DNA of 64,000 bases from Flavobacterium sp. CECT 9288. GTDB taxonomy: Bacteria > Bacteroidota > Bacteroidia > Flavobacteriales > Flavobacteriaceae. This document shows positions 7,365 to 15,824 of the stretch, in pieces. Position numbers and translations under genes: made by a program. The stretch spans positions 2,791,501 through 2,855,500 of the forward strand of contig NZ_OU957226.1 of NCBI RefSeq assembly GCF_918731615.1, given 5' to 3'. Position 1 is the stretch's first letter; every line of letters begins with the position of its first letter. The notes beneath the pieces are model-generated. The model was given only the letters and a program-made list of their open reading frames with translations. It was not told where the DNA came from and ran no database searches.

Positions 7365-8700
7365 TTAATGCTTTTTTAATTGTTGGCACCCATTCTCCTA
7401 TATCTCCCGCACCAATTGTTACAATAATTGCTGCATCACTATTTACAATCTTTTGAACTAAATCTTTCTTTTCAACCAATTCTTTATGCTCATTAGTCAT
7501 TTTTTGCAACAACCAATCTGATGTTATCCCTGGCATAGGCAATTCTCTAGCAGGATAAATATCCAAAAGCAAAATCTCATCAAAAGCCGATAAACTTTTG
7601 GCAAACTCATCCCCAAAATCATGAGTTCTACTAAATAAGTGTGGCTGAAAAATTGCCAACACTTTTTGGTTAGGATACAACTCTCTTACTGCTTGATGCA
7701 CTGCGTTAATCTCAGTAGGATGGTGTGCATAATCATCTATATAGACTTTATGATCCGTTTTTATTTGATATGAAAATCTTCTTTTTATACCCTTAAATGA
7801 CGCAATAGCTTTTGCAATAGCATCTTGAGGAGTTCCATATAAATTTGCCATACCAATTGCCATCAAGGCATTCATAAGATTATGCTTTCCTGGAAGTCCA
7901 AAATGCAAATTCTGCATCACACCAGATGGTGTTTGAACATCAAAAACATAACTTCCATTTCCGACACGTACGTTAAACGCTTTATAAACAGCATCTTCAT
8001 TTACGGCGCAGGTTATTCCCTCTAATGGCAAATCCTTTGTTATGAAAAGATTATTTTTATCTTCTATTTTAGAGGCAAACTCTACAAACGACTCTTCAAT
8101 TGCTGCACTTGTCCCATAAATATCTAGATGATCCGCATCCATAGAGGTAATGCAAGCAATATTGGGGTGCAAATGTAAAAAAGAACGATCAAATTCATCT
8201 GCTTCTACCACAGTAATTGTTTTACCGTTGCCTATTAAATTTGAATTGTAATTCTCAACAATGCCACCTATAAAAGCTGTCACATCAGCACCGCTTTCAT
8301 TCAAAATATGTCCCAAAATTCCCGATGTAGTTGTCTTACCATGTGTTCCTGCTACTGCAAAACAAAACGTATTTTCGGTAATCAAACCTAAAACCTCCGC
8401 TCTCTTTTTTATCTCATATCCTTGTTCTAAAAAAAAACACCATTCAGAATGCGTTTTTGGAACAGCTGGAGTTACCACCACAAGCGTATTACTGATCAAG
8501 AAATCTTTTGGAATCAATTGAACATCATCTTCAAAATGAATTGAAATTCCAGACGCTATTAATTCATTTGTAAGACTTGAAGGGGTTTTATCATATCCAG
8601 AAACTTGCTTTCCTAATGTTTTAAAATAACGAGCAAGATTGCTCATCCCGATTCCTCCGATGCCTATAAAATAAACGTTATGTATGTTATTTAAATTCAT
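7351..8700 (-). CDS. murC: UDP-N-acetylmuramate--L-alanine ligase MurC
   Basis: MurC adds L-alanine to UDP-MurNAc, the first step in building the stem peptide, using ATP in the cytosol. The 449-residue product has the N-terminal dinucleotide-like loop YFIGIGGIGMSNLARYF, the Mur ligase P-loop VAGTHGKTTTSGIL (about residue 117), the central EADEFDRSFL and the C-terminal domain motif YIDDYAHHPTEI that is typical of MurC rather than MurD/E/F. Start ATG at 8700. Upstream is murG (42-base gap), downstream ftsQ (overlapping). Confidence 0.97.
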   Translation of the reverse strand: MNLNNIHNVYFIGIGGIGMSNLARYFKTLGKQVSGYDKTPSSLTNELIASGISIHFEDDVQLIPKDFLISNTLVVVTPAVPKTHSEWCFFLEQGYEIKKRAEVLGLITENTFCFAVAGTHGKTTTSGILGHILNESGADVTAFIGGIVENYNSNLIGNGKTITVVEADEFDRSFLHLHPNIACITSMDADHLDIYGTSAAIEESFVEFASKIEDKNNLFITKDLPLEGITCAVNEDAVYKAFNVRVGNGSYVFDVQTPSGVMQNLHFGLPGKHNLMNALMAIGMANLYGTPQDAIAKAIASFKGIKRRFSYQIKTDHKVYIDDYAHHPTEINAVHQAVRELYPNQKVLAIFQPHLFSRTHDFGDEFAKSLSAFDEILLLDIYPARELPMPGITSDWLLQKMTNEHKELVEKKDLVQKIVNSDAAIIVTIGAGDIGEWVPTIKKALNETL

Positions 8701-8742
8701 TTTTGTTGTATTCTGATAGTATTAAACTACTTTATCTCTATT

Positions 8743-9834
8743 TTATTTTAACAATGATACAATGGCATCCACAATGTCTTTTGTTGCATTAGGTTTAGCC
8801 AATTTTTTCATGTTATTACTCAAATTTATTTGAAGTTGATGGTCATGAATAAGCTTATTGAAAACAGATTCAAACTTCAAATCCAACTCACTTTCTTTAA
8901 GCAGCAAAGCTCCACCATTATCTACAATTGCTTTACCATTTTTGGTTTGATGATCTTCGGCTACATTTGGCGATGGTATAAAAATTGTGGGTTTAGCTAC
9001 CAAGCACAATTCAGATACTGATGATGCACCTGCACGCGAAATCACAAAATCAGCAGCAGCATAAATTAAATCCATTCTGTCAATAAACGAAACTACTTGA
9101 ACATTTTCCCTGTCAGAAAAATGTTTATACTCGGCCATATAAAAATTACCACATTGCCAAAAAACTTGTACTCCTGAGGCAATTAAAAAATCAAGCTCTT
9201 TTTCAATAAGCTGATTAATTCGTCTTGAACCTAAACTTCCACCCAAAACTAGAAGTGTTTTTTTATTATCGTCTAAATTAAAATACGATATAGCTTCACT
9301 TCTTTTAGAATCGATATCTAATAAATCTTGACGAACTGGATTTCCTGTTAAAATGATTTTGTCTTGTGGAAAAAACCGTTCCAGATTTTCGTATGCTACA
9401 CAAATTTTACTAGCCTTTTTACTCAATAATTTATTTGTAATTCCTGGAAAGGAATTTTGTTCTTGAATCAAGGTAGGAATACCACTCATCCCTGCTGATT
9501 GCAATAATGGCCCACTTGCAAATCCACCAGTACCTATTACAACATCTGGCTTAAACTCTTTTATGATTGATCTAGAGCGCCACAGGCTAGAAAGTACTTT
9601 TACAGGAAACAAAATATTATCAAGAGTTATTTTACGTTGTAATCCTGCGATCCATAATCCTTTTATAACATAACCCGCTTGAGGCACTTTTTGCATTTCC
9701 ATCTTGTCCTGAGCTCCAACAAATAAGAATTCAGCATCTGGAAAACGCAATTTTAATTCATTAGCAATAGCAATTGCCGGATAAATATGTCCGCCAGTTC
9801 CTCCGCCGCTAAGTATGAATTTATATTGTTTCAT
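8743..9834 (-). CDS. murG: UDP-GlcNAc:lipid I transferase MurG
   Basis: MurG is the peripheral membrane glycosyltransferase that converts lipid I to lipid II. The 363-residue product has the N-terminal glycine-rich loop [17 protein letters not shown], the second loop [11 protein letters not shown] (about residue 100), [13 protein letters not shown] (about residue 195) and the UDP-GlcNAc-binding segment [14 protein letters not shown] with [14 protein letters not shown] following. All are in family order and the length is normal. It is the gene after ftsW in the dcw operon (19-base gap). Confidence 0.97.
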   Translation of the reverse strand: MKQYKFILSGGGTGGHIYPAIAIANELKLRFPDAEFLFVGAQDKMEMQKVPQAGYVIKGLWIAGLQRKITLDNILFPVKVLSSLWRSRSIIKEFKPDVVIGTGGFASGPLLQSAGMSGIPTLIQEQNSFPGITNKLLSKKASKICVAYENLERFFPQDKIILTGNPVRQDLLDIDSKRSEAISYFNLDDNKKTLLVLGGSLGSRRINQLIEKELDFLIASGVQVFWQCGNFYMAEYKHFSDRENVQVVSFIDRMDLIYAAADFVISRAGASSVSELCLVAKPTIFIPSPNVAEDHQTKNGKAIVDNGGALLLKESELDLKFESVFNKLIHDHQLQINLSNNMKKLAKPNATKDIVDAIVSLLK

Positions 9835-9853
9835 TTTAAAAAAATTTCGAATC

Positions 9854-11146
9854 CTATTTATTAAACACTGCCTTCATGGGATTTATAGCTTTATCTTCGA
9901 TGGAATAATCCTGCACCACTTCGTACTCTTGGTCAAGCTCTCTATCAATAAGTTTTTGCAACGCTTCTTCTCTTTTTGCAGCGTCCTTTTTTTCTTCTGC
10001 TATTTCTTCTTCTTTTTTGGTCACGCTAATGATGATTCCTAATGCAAAACAAGTCATCCAAATGGAGCTACCTCCACTACTTATAAGCGGCAACGTTTGC
10101 CCTGTAACAGGCAATAGTTCAACAGCAACTGCCATATTTACCATGGCCTGAAAAACCATAGGAAAACCTAAACCTACGACCAGTAATTTTCCAAAAAGGC
10201 TATTGGCTTTATGAGAAGCCACAACAAAACGAAATAGCAACAACAAGTACAAGACAATTACTCCAACTCCGCCCACAAGACCATATTCTTCAATAATAAT
10301 TGCATATATAAAATCAGATGAAGATTGCGGTAAAAAGTTTTTTTGGACACTTTTACCTGGTCCTAATCCGTATAATTTTCCTGATGCGATTGCAATTTTT
10401 GCTTTCTCTATTTGGTAATCATCTTCTCCAGGTTTATCACTGGTGAAATTTTCAACTCTACTTATCCACGTGTCCACACGGTTGGGAAATGCATCTGGAA
10501 AAGTCTTAGCAATAATCATAAAAAAAGCTAACATTACTACTCCTGTCCCTACAACGATACCCATATATTTCAATGGATATTTGCCTATAAAAACTAGCAT
10601 CAACACCATAGAAAAAATAAGGGCTGTTGTACTAAAATTTGCAGGTAAAATAAAAATTAATGTTACAAAAACAGGCAGCCATAACTCCCACACAGACGCT
10701 TTAAATGTTAAGGGTTCAGTTCTTTTTTTTGATAAAAAACGGGCTACGAATATAAACAACACCATTGAGGCTAGAGTCGAGGGCTGAAAAGTAACACCAA
10801 TAAAAGGAATTTGAATCCATCTACTAGCGTTAGCACCTGCAATTACTGTGCCCTTGAATAATGTAAACGCTAAAAGCAACCAAACAAAGTACAAAGAACC
10901 CCTTGCAATAGCTTTGAAATAATGATATGGTACTTTATGCACCATAAAAATTATTGTAAAACCAATTCCTATATGAACGATATGCTTAACCAGATACCCC
11001 AGAGTATTCCCATCTCCTTTTCCTATGTAAGCTAAATTACTACTCGCACTAAAAACAGGCATAAAAGACAACAAGGCTAATAAGGCCACAAATGACCAAA
11101 TCCCTTTATCCCCTTTTAAATTGCTTATTAGTTTTTTCATTTTCAT
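9854..11146 (-). CDS. ftsW: Lipid II polymerase / SEDS protein FtsW
   Basis: This is a polytopic SEDS-family membrane protein that polymerises septal glycan with FtsI. It has about ten hydrophobic segments and the SEDS signatures [20 protein letters not shown] in the first half and [10 protein letters not shown] plus [19 protein letters not shown] near the C-terminus. The last ~55 residues are a charged cytoplasmic tail ([20 protein letters not shown]) longer than in E. coli. RodA is the alternative, but the position in the dcw cluster between murD and murG favours FtsW. Start at ATG 11146 (a second ATG lies two codons in). Confidence 0.94.
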   Translation of the reverse strand: MKMKKLISNLKGDKGIWSFVALLALLSFMPVFSASSNLAYIGKGDGNTLGYLVKHIVHIGIGFTIIFMVHKVPYHYFKAIARGSLYFVWLLLAFTLFKGTVIAGANASRWIQIPFIGVTFQPSTLASMVLFIFVARFLSKKRTEPLTFKASVWELWLPVFVTLIFILPANFSTTALIFSMVLMLVFIGKYPLKYMGIVVGTGVVMLAFFMIIAKTFPDAFPNRVDTWISRVENFTSDKPGEDDYQIEKAKIAIASGKLYGLGPGKSVQKNFLPQSSSDFIYAIIIEEYGLVGGVGVIVLYLLLLFRFVVASHKANSLFGKLLVVGLGFPMVFQAMVNMAVAVELLPVTGQTLPLISSGGSSIWMTCFALGIIISVTKKEEEIAEEKKDAAKREEALQKLIDRELDQEYEVVQDYSIEDKAINPMKAVFNK

Positions 11147-11219
11147 TCTTTGTTACCAATTCTTATCCTTTTATTGCAGCAGATAAAACCGATATTCACC
11201 ACTTTAAAATACTATTTAC

Positions 11220-12551
11220 TTACAAACTTTTAACTGCTTGTTTAAATTGTTTACCACGATCCTCATAGCTTTCAAATAAATCGAAACTAGCACAAGCAGG
11301 AGACAATAATACGGTATCTCCTTTCTCTGACAAACGCTGCGCCATTTTAACAGCATCACTCATAGAAGTTACCTCAACCATCATGTCTACTACATTACCA
11401 AATGCGTCTATAATTTTTTTATTATCAACTCCAAGACACACAATTGCCTTTACCTTTTCACGTACTAAAGGCATTAACTCGTTATAATCATTTCCTTTAT
11501 CAACACCACCTACAATCCATACTGTAGGCGCATTCATACTATCTAAAGCAAAAAAAGTAGCATTTACATTTGTAGCCTTAGAATCATTAATATATTGAAT
11601 GTTCTGAATTTTCAAGACTTTTTCTAAACGGTGCTCAACACCCTGAAAATTTGATAAACTTTCACGAATGGTAGCTTTTCGAATTTGCATTAATTTTGCT
11701 ACTGAAGTGGCTGCCATTGCATTTTTCATATTATGTTTTCCCTCTAAGGCGATATGCTCTGTATCCATTGAAAAATCCTCTCGGTTAATTTTAATTTCCA
11801 TTTTATTTTGTATTATGTGAGCTCCTTCGTTGAATGTTTTTGTCAATGAAAAAGGAATTAATTTTGCTTTTGTTTGATGAGTTGTTAACCAATTATTGAT
11901 CGCTTCGTCATCTGCGTCATAAATTAGATAATCCTCCTCTGTTTGATTCATAGTTATTCTAAACTTTGAATCGATATAATTTTCATATTTGTATTCGTAT
12001 CGATCTAAATGATCTGGACTTATATTCGTAATAATTGCAATGTGTGGCTTGAAATTAAATACCCCGTCTAATTGAAAGCTGCTCAATTCAAGCACATAAA
12101 AATCAAACTTATTATCGGCCACCTGCCAAGCAAAACTTTTGCCTATGTTTCCTCCTAAACCTACATTTACCCCAGCTGATTTCAATAAATGATATGTAAG
12201 CATGGTTGTAGTTGTCTTTCCATTACTACCCGTAATTCCTATAATGGTAGCATTTGTAAAAGGAGCAGCAAACTCAATCTCTGATATTACCGAAACCCCT
12301 TTCTCTACTAGTTTTTTAACAATAGGAGATTTATCAGGAATACCAGGGCTTTTCATAACCACATCGGCATTCAAAATCAAATCCTCGGTATGCTTTTCTT
12401 CTTCCCATGGAATTGAATTGAGAGATAAAACCTCTTTATAATTCCCTTTTATTTTTCCAAAGTCAGATACGAAAACGTCGTACCCTTTCTTCTTTCCTAA
12501 AATTGCAGTTCCAATACCGCTTTCTCCCCCACCAAGAATAACTAGTCTCAT
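11220..12551 (-). CDS. murD: UDP-N-acetylmuramoylalanine--D-glutamate ligase MurD
   Basis: MurD adds D-glutamate to UDP-MurNAc-L-Ala. The 443-residue product has the N-terminal Rossmann-like loop VILGGGESGIGTAILG, the P-loop GITGSNGKTTTTML (about residue 108), LELSSFQL (the MurD-type substrate region), HNMKNAMAA and NDSKATNVNAT (about residue 315), followed by VWIVGGVDKGNDY, a combination specific to MurD. It is separated from mraY by about 500 bases that hold a broken foreign-looking gene cassette; elsewhere in this cluster gaps are short. Confidence 0.97.
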   Translation of the reverse strand: MRLVILGGGESGIGTAILGKKKGYDVFVSDFGKIKGNYKEVLSLNSIPWEEEKHTEDLILNADVVMKSPGIPDKSPIVKKLVEKGVSVISEIEFAAPFTNATIIGITGSNGKTTTTMLTYHLLKSAGVNVGLGGNIGKSFAWQVADNKFDFYVLELSSFQLDGVFNFKPHIAIITNISPDHLDRYEYKYENYIDSKFRITMNQTEEDYLIYDADDEAINNWLTTHQTKAKLIPFSLTKTFNEGAHIIQNKMEIKINREDFSMDTEHIALEGKHNMKNAMAATSVAKLMQIRKATIRESLSNFQGVEHRLEKVLKIQNIQYINDSKATNVNATFFALDSMNAPTVWIVGGVDKGNDYNELMPLVREKVKAIVCLGVDNKKIIDAFGNVVDMMVEVTSMSDAVKMAQRLSEKGDTVLLSPACASFDLFESYEDRGKQFKQAVKSL

Positions 12552-12556
12552 GTAAT

Positions 12557-12592
12557 TTTAATTAAAAATTGAGAATTAAAAATTAAAAATTT
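12557..12592 (+). repeat. Left arm of inverted repeat around the four-helix-bundle gene
   Basis: The arm is made of aattaaaaat and gaattaaaaattaaaaat units and starts five bases upstream of the murD ATG. Its reverse complement occurs, with few mismatches over about 36 bases, at 13018-13053 on the other side of the small gene. Confidence 0.7.
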
Positions 12593-12661
12593 GTTAGCAA
12601 CTCCATGGAATTAGCTCTATAACTTCAATTTTATGACACACAATTAATTATTTAACTATTT

Positions 12662-13015
12662 CTATATTTTCGATTTCAACGTTATTATAATCTTTGCAAC
12701 TATTTTGCAAATTTCCTCCGCTTCAGAACATATACTTTCAAATTCATGAAGAGAGATGTAATCTGTTTCTTTTAATAATTTCAACCAATATATTGTCTCT
12801 CTAGTTTCTTTATAAGCGATTTCTAACTTAAACAAAAACTCTTTATCAGATCTCCCTCCTATAGACTCCTCAATATTTGCTCCTATTGATGTCCCACTTC
12901 TCAAAATCTGTTTACTTTACACAAACTCCTTTTTTATCGTTGTTAAGTACTTATATAAATTAACTATCCTAACCGCAAAAAGAAATGATTTCTGTTGAAC
13001 AATATTTTCTTTCAT
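12662..13015 (-). pseudogene. Four-helix-bundle (23S rRNA intervening-sequence type) protein, interrupted by a stop
   Basis: The frame starts at an ATG (13013-13015), MKENIVQQKSFLFAVRIVN, and continues to a stop at 12662, a span of 117 codons, the usual length of this family. A TAA at 12917-12919 (codon 33) interrupts it exactly where relatives read leucine in a V-L-S-K-Q pattern. After the stop the frame continues QILRSGTSIGANIEE and YKETRETIYWLKLLKETDY, strong family signatures. Members occur inside 23S rRNA intervening sequences and as orphan genes; a relative (Avd) serves diversity-generating retroelements, but none is seen here. A TTG at 12902-12904 could restart translation of an 80-residue fragment. 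The gene splits mraY from murD and lies between inverted repeats. Sequencing error is the alternative explanation for the stop. Confidence 0.85.
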
Positions 13016-13017
13016 TA

Positions 13018-13053
13018 GAGAATTTTAATTTTTAATTCTGCATTTTTAATTGA
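13018..13053 (-). repeat. Right arm of inverted repeat around the four-helix-bundle gene
   Basis: Read on the minus strand, this arm aligns with 12557-12592 almost base for base (shared core agaattaaaaattaaaa). It abuts the mraY stop codon (13057-13059) and lies only two bases from the cassette ORF's start codon. Confidence 0.7.
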
Positions 13054-13056
13054 AAC

Positions 13057-14286
13057 CTATCTCAATTTTAATGTAACTATGGACAGTATGGCTAACATGA
13101 TGGCTACAATCCAAAAACGGGTAACAATTTTACTCTCATGATATCCCTTCTTTTGATAATGATGGTGTAAAGGGGACATCAAAAATATTCTTCGGCCTTC
13201 GCCAAAACGTTTCTTGGTATACTTAAAATAACTCACCTGAAGTACTACCGAAAAATTCTCGACTAGAAAAATTCCGCATAACAATGGGATTAGCATTTCC
13301 TTACGAACTGCAATTGCTAGTACAGCAATGATTCCCCCAATAGTCAAACTTCCCGTATCTCCCATAAATACCGATGCTGGATACGAGTTATACCAAAGAA
13401 ACCCAATTAAAGACCCTACAAATGCCGCTATAAAAACCGTCATTTCTCCCGAATTAGGGATGTACATAATATTCAAGTAATTGGAAAAAATAATGTTTCC
13501 CGATACAAACGTAAAAATACCTAACGCCAGCACTGAAATGGCCGATGTTCCTGCTGCAAGACCATCTATACCGTCTGTTAAATTCGCACCATTTGAAACA
13601 GCTGTGATAATAAAAATTACCACCGGAATAAATATTAACCACGCCCATTTTTCATAACCTTCTCCAGTCCAAGCTAAAATTTCAGCGTAATCAAACTCAT
13701 TATTTTTAAAAAACGGAATTGTAGTTGCTGTTGATTTCTCCTCAATTGGAGCTGGTAAAACAACGGTGCTAGTAGGTGCTCTAAAAATATCTGATGTAGA
13801 CGTATCTGTACGTACAGTAACACCTGCATGAAAATAAAGAACGGTCCCTACTATTAATCCTAAACCTACTTGTCCTATTACTTTAAAAATTCCTTTTAAA
13901 CCTTGCTTATCCTTTTTAAAAATCTTAATGTAATCATCAATAAACCCTATTGTCCCCATCCAAAGCGTGGTAACAATAAGTAATACAATATAAATGTTGT
14001 GCAGTTTTGCAAAAAGCAAAACCGGAACAAGCGTTGCAAATATGATAATCAAACCACCCATTGTAGGTGTACCCGCTTTTTCATTTTGACCCGCTAATCC
14101 AAGCTCTCTAACCGTTTCTCCTACTTGCTGTTTTTGTAAAAAGCGAATGATTCGTTTACCATAAATAGTAGACAATAATAGCGATAACATTAAGGCTAAT
14201 GCTGATCTAAAAGTAATGTACTGAAAAACTCCTGTTCCAGGAACATCCATCATTTTGTCTAAATATTCAAATAAATAATACAGCAT
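13057..14286 (-). CDS. mraY: Phospho-N-acetylmuramoyl-pentapeptide transferase MraY
   Basis: MraY transfers phospho-MurNAc-pentapeptide to undecaprenyl phosphate, making lipid I at the inner membrane. The polytopic product has [13 protein letters not shown] (about residue 73), the catalytic [18 protein letters not shown] (about 117), [16 protein letters not shown] (about 233), [13 protein letters not shown] and [10 protein letters not shown] near the C-terminus. At 409 residues it is about 50 longer than E. coli MraY; the extra sequence (about residues 155-210, rich in S/T/P/A) lies between membrane segments after the first catalytic loop. Such an insert is, as I recall, usual in Bacteroidota. 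Confidence 0.96.
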   Translation of the reverse strand: MLYYLFEYLDKMMDVPGTGVFQYITFRSALALMLSLLLSTIYGKRIIRFLQKQQVGETVRELGLAGQNEKAGTPTMGGLIIIFATLVPVLLFAKLHNIYIVLLIVTTLWMGTIGFIDDYIKIFKKDKQGLKGIFKVIGQVGLGLIVGTVLYFHAGVTVRTDTSTSDIFRAPTSTVVLPAPIEEKSTATTIPFFKNNEFDYAEILAWTGEGYEKWAWLIFIPVVIFIITAVSNGANLTDGIDGLAAGTSAISVLALGIFTFVSGNIIFSNYLNIMYIPNSGEMTVFIAAFVGSLIGFLWYNSYPASVFMGDTGSLTIGGIIAVLAIAVRKEMLIPLLCGIFLVENFSVVLQVSYFKYTKKRFGEGRRIFLMSPLHHHYQKKGYHESKIVTRFWIVAIMLAILSIVTLKLR

Positions 14287-14360
14287 ATATCTTTGTTTAT
14301 CTGGTTAACTGTTATTTTGTTTTTTCTTATGAATCGTTTTAAATACTAAACGATGTCAAA

Positions 14361-15824
14361 TTATTTTCCTAATTGTTCTAATAGTTCTTTTACTATTTTC
14401 ATATCGTCAAAATCATGACGAACACCATTAATCTCTTGGTACGTTTCATGACCTTTACCTGCAACCAATAAGATGTCATTAGGCTGTGCTAACTGACACG
14501 CTGTTTTAATAGCTTGCATTCTATCTGTAATAGAAATTGTTTTCTTAAAATGATGTGGAGCTACTCCTTTTTCCATTTCAGAGATGATTTCTAAAGGATC
14601 TTCACTCCTTGGATTATCCGAAGTGAAAATAGCTTTGTCACTTAAACTTGCAGCTATATCAGCCATTACTGGTCTTTTTGCTTTATCCCTATCACCCCCA
14701 CAACCCACAACCGTAATCAGCTGCTCGTTTTGAGTACGAATGGTGTTTATTGTTTTCAAAACATTTTCAAGAGCATCTGGTGTATGAGCATAATCAACAA
14801 TAGCAGTCACATTAGAATTCGATACTATATATTGAAACCTGCCTGAAACACTTTCTAAATTAGATAATAACCTAAGAACTTCTAAACTATCAAGTCCTAA
14901 TTCTAAAGCAGTTCCGTAAATTGCAAGCAAATTATACGCATTGAAATCTCCAATCAATTTAACCCAAACCTCATGACCGTTTATTTTTAATAACAATCCT
15001 GATAATTGATTTTCTAAAATTTGTGCTTTATAATCGGCATAGGTTTTTAAGGCGTACGTTTTTTTATTAGCAACGGTATTTTGTAACATGACAGATCCGT
15101 TTTTATCATCCGCGTTGGTAAGAGCAAAACCGGTTTTTGGTAAACTATCAAAAAAAGCTTTTTTAACATCTCTGTATTCAGCAAATGTGGGGTGATAATC
15201 TAAATGATCATGAGACAAATTGGTAAAAACTCCACCTGTAAAATGCAATCCTTCTGTTCTCTTTTGATGAATTCCATGAGAACTCACTTCCATGAAACAA
15301 TATTCAACACCACTTTCTATCATTTCATTTAAGTAGTGGTTTATTGTTAACGAATCTGGAGTGGTATGAGTAGCTTTATACTCTTTCTCATTCACCATGA
15401 TTTTCACAGTAGAAAGCAAGCCAACTTTATACCCAGCATTTATAAATAATTGGTATAATAAAGAGGCAATAGTGGTTTTACCATTAGTACCTGTAATACC
15501 AACTAATTTTAGTTTTTGCGAAGGCGAATCATAAAAATTTGCAGCCATGCAAGCCAATGCAGCATTGGTATCTTGAACCTTGATATACGTTACTCTTGGT
15601 GAAAGTTCAGCTGGCAAAATTTGACAAACTATTGCTGTGGCTCCAAGTTGAATTGCCTTTTCAATAAAATCATGACCGTTTGAAACTGTACCGTGAATAG
15701 CAACAAACACATCTCCGTTGAGAATTTTTCTAGAATCGAATTCTATTTTATTCACAGGAATATCTGTAAGACCCGTTACCGAATCTATAGCTACTTTGTA
15801 TAATATGTCTTTTAGTACTTTCAT
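14361..15824 (-). CDS. murE: UDP-MurNAc-tripeptide synthetase MurE
   Basis: MurE adds the third stem-peptide residue. The 487-residue product has the N-terminal FDSRKILNGDVFVAI, the P-loop GITGTNGKTTIASLL (about residue 110), VDYAHTPDALENVL and VVGCGGDRDKAKRP. The motif DNPRSEDP (about residue 405) is the signature of meso-diaminopimelate-adding MurE, so the wall is predicted to be DAP-type. The start overlaps the ftsI stop by four bases, indicating coupling. Confidence 0.97.
   Translation of the reverse strand: MKVLKDILYKVAIDSVTGLTDIPVNKIEFDSRKILNGDVFVAIHGTVSNGHDFIEKAIQLGATAIVCQILPAELSPRVTYIKVQDTNAALACMAANFYDSPSQKLKLVGITGTNGKTTIASLLYQLFINAGYKVGLLSTVKIMVNEKEYKATHTTPDSLTINHYLNEMIESGVEYCFMEVSSHGIHQKRTEGLHFTGGVFTNLSHDHLDYHPTFAEYRDVKKAFFDSLPKTGFALTNADDKNGSVMLQNTVANKKTYALKTYADYKAQILENQLSGLLLKINGHEVWVKLIGDFNAYNLLAIYGTALELGLDSLEVLRLLSNLESVSGRFQYIVSNSNVTAIVDYAHTPDALENVLKTINTIRTQNEQLITVVGCGGDRDKAKRPVMADIAASLSDKAIFTSDNPRSEDPLEIISEMEKGVAPHHFKKTISITDRMQAIKTACQLAQPNDILLVAGKGHETYQEINGVRHDFDDMKIVKELLEQLGK

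Noticed and set aside
12917..12919. The in-frame TAA as programmed recoding (readthrough) of the four-helix-bundle gene
   Set aside because: TAA is not a selenocysteine or pyrrolysine codon and no special structure lies just after it. A plain nonsense change is simpler.
12662..13015. Four-helix-bundle protein as the Avd subunit of a diversity-generating retroelement
   Set aside because: No reverse transcriptase, template repeat or variable repeat is present in the surrounding sequence.
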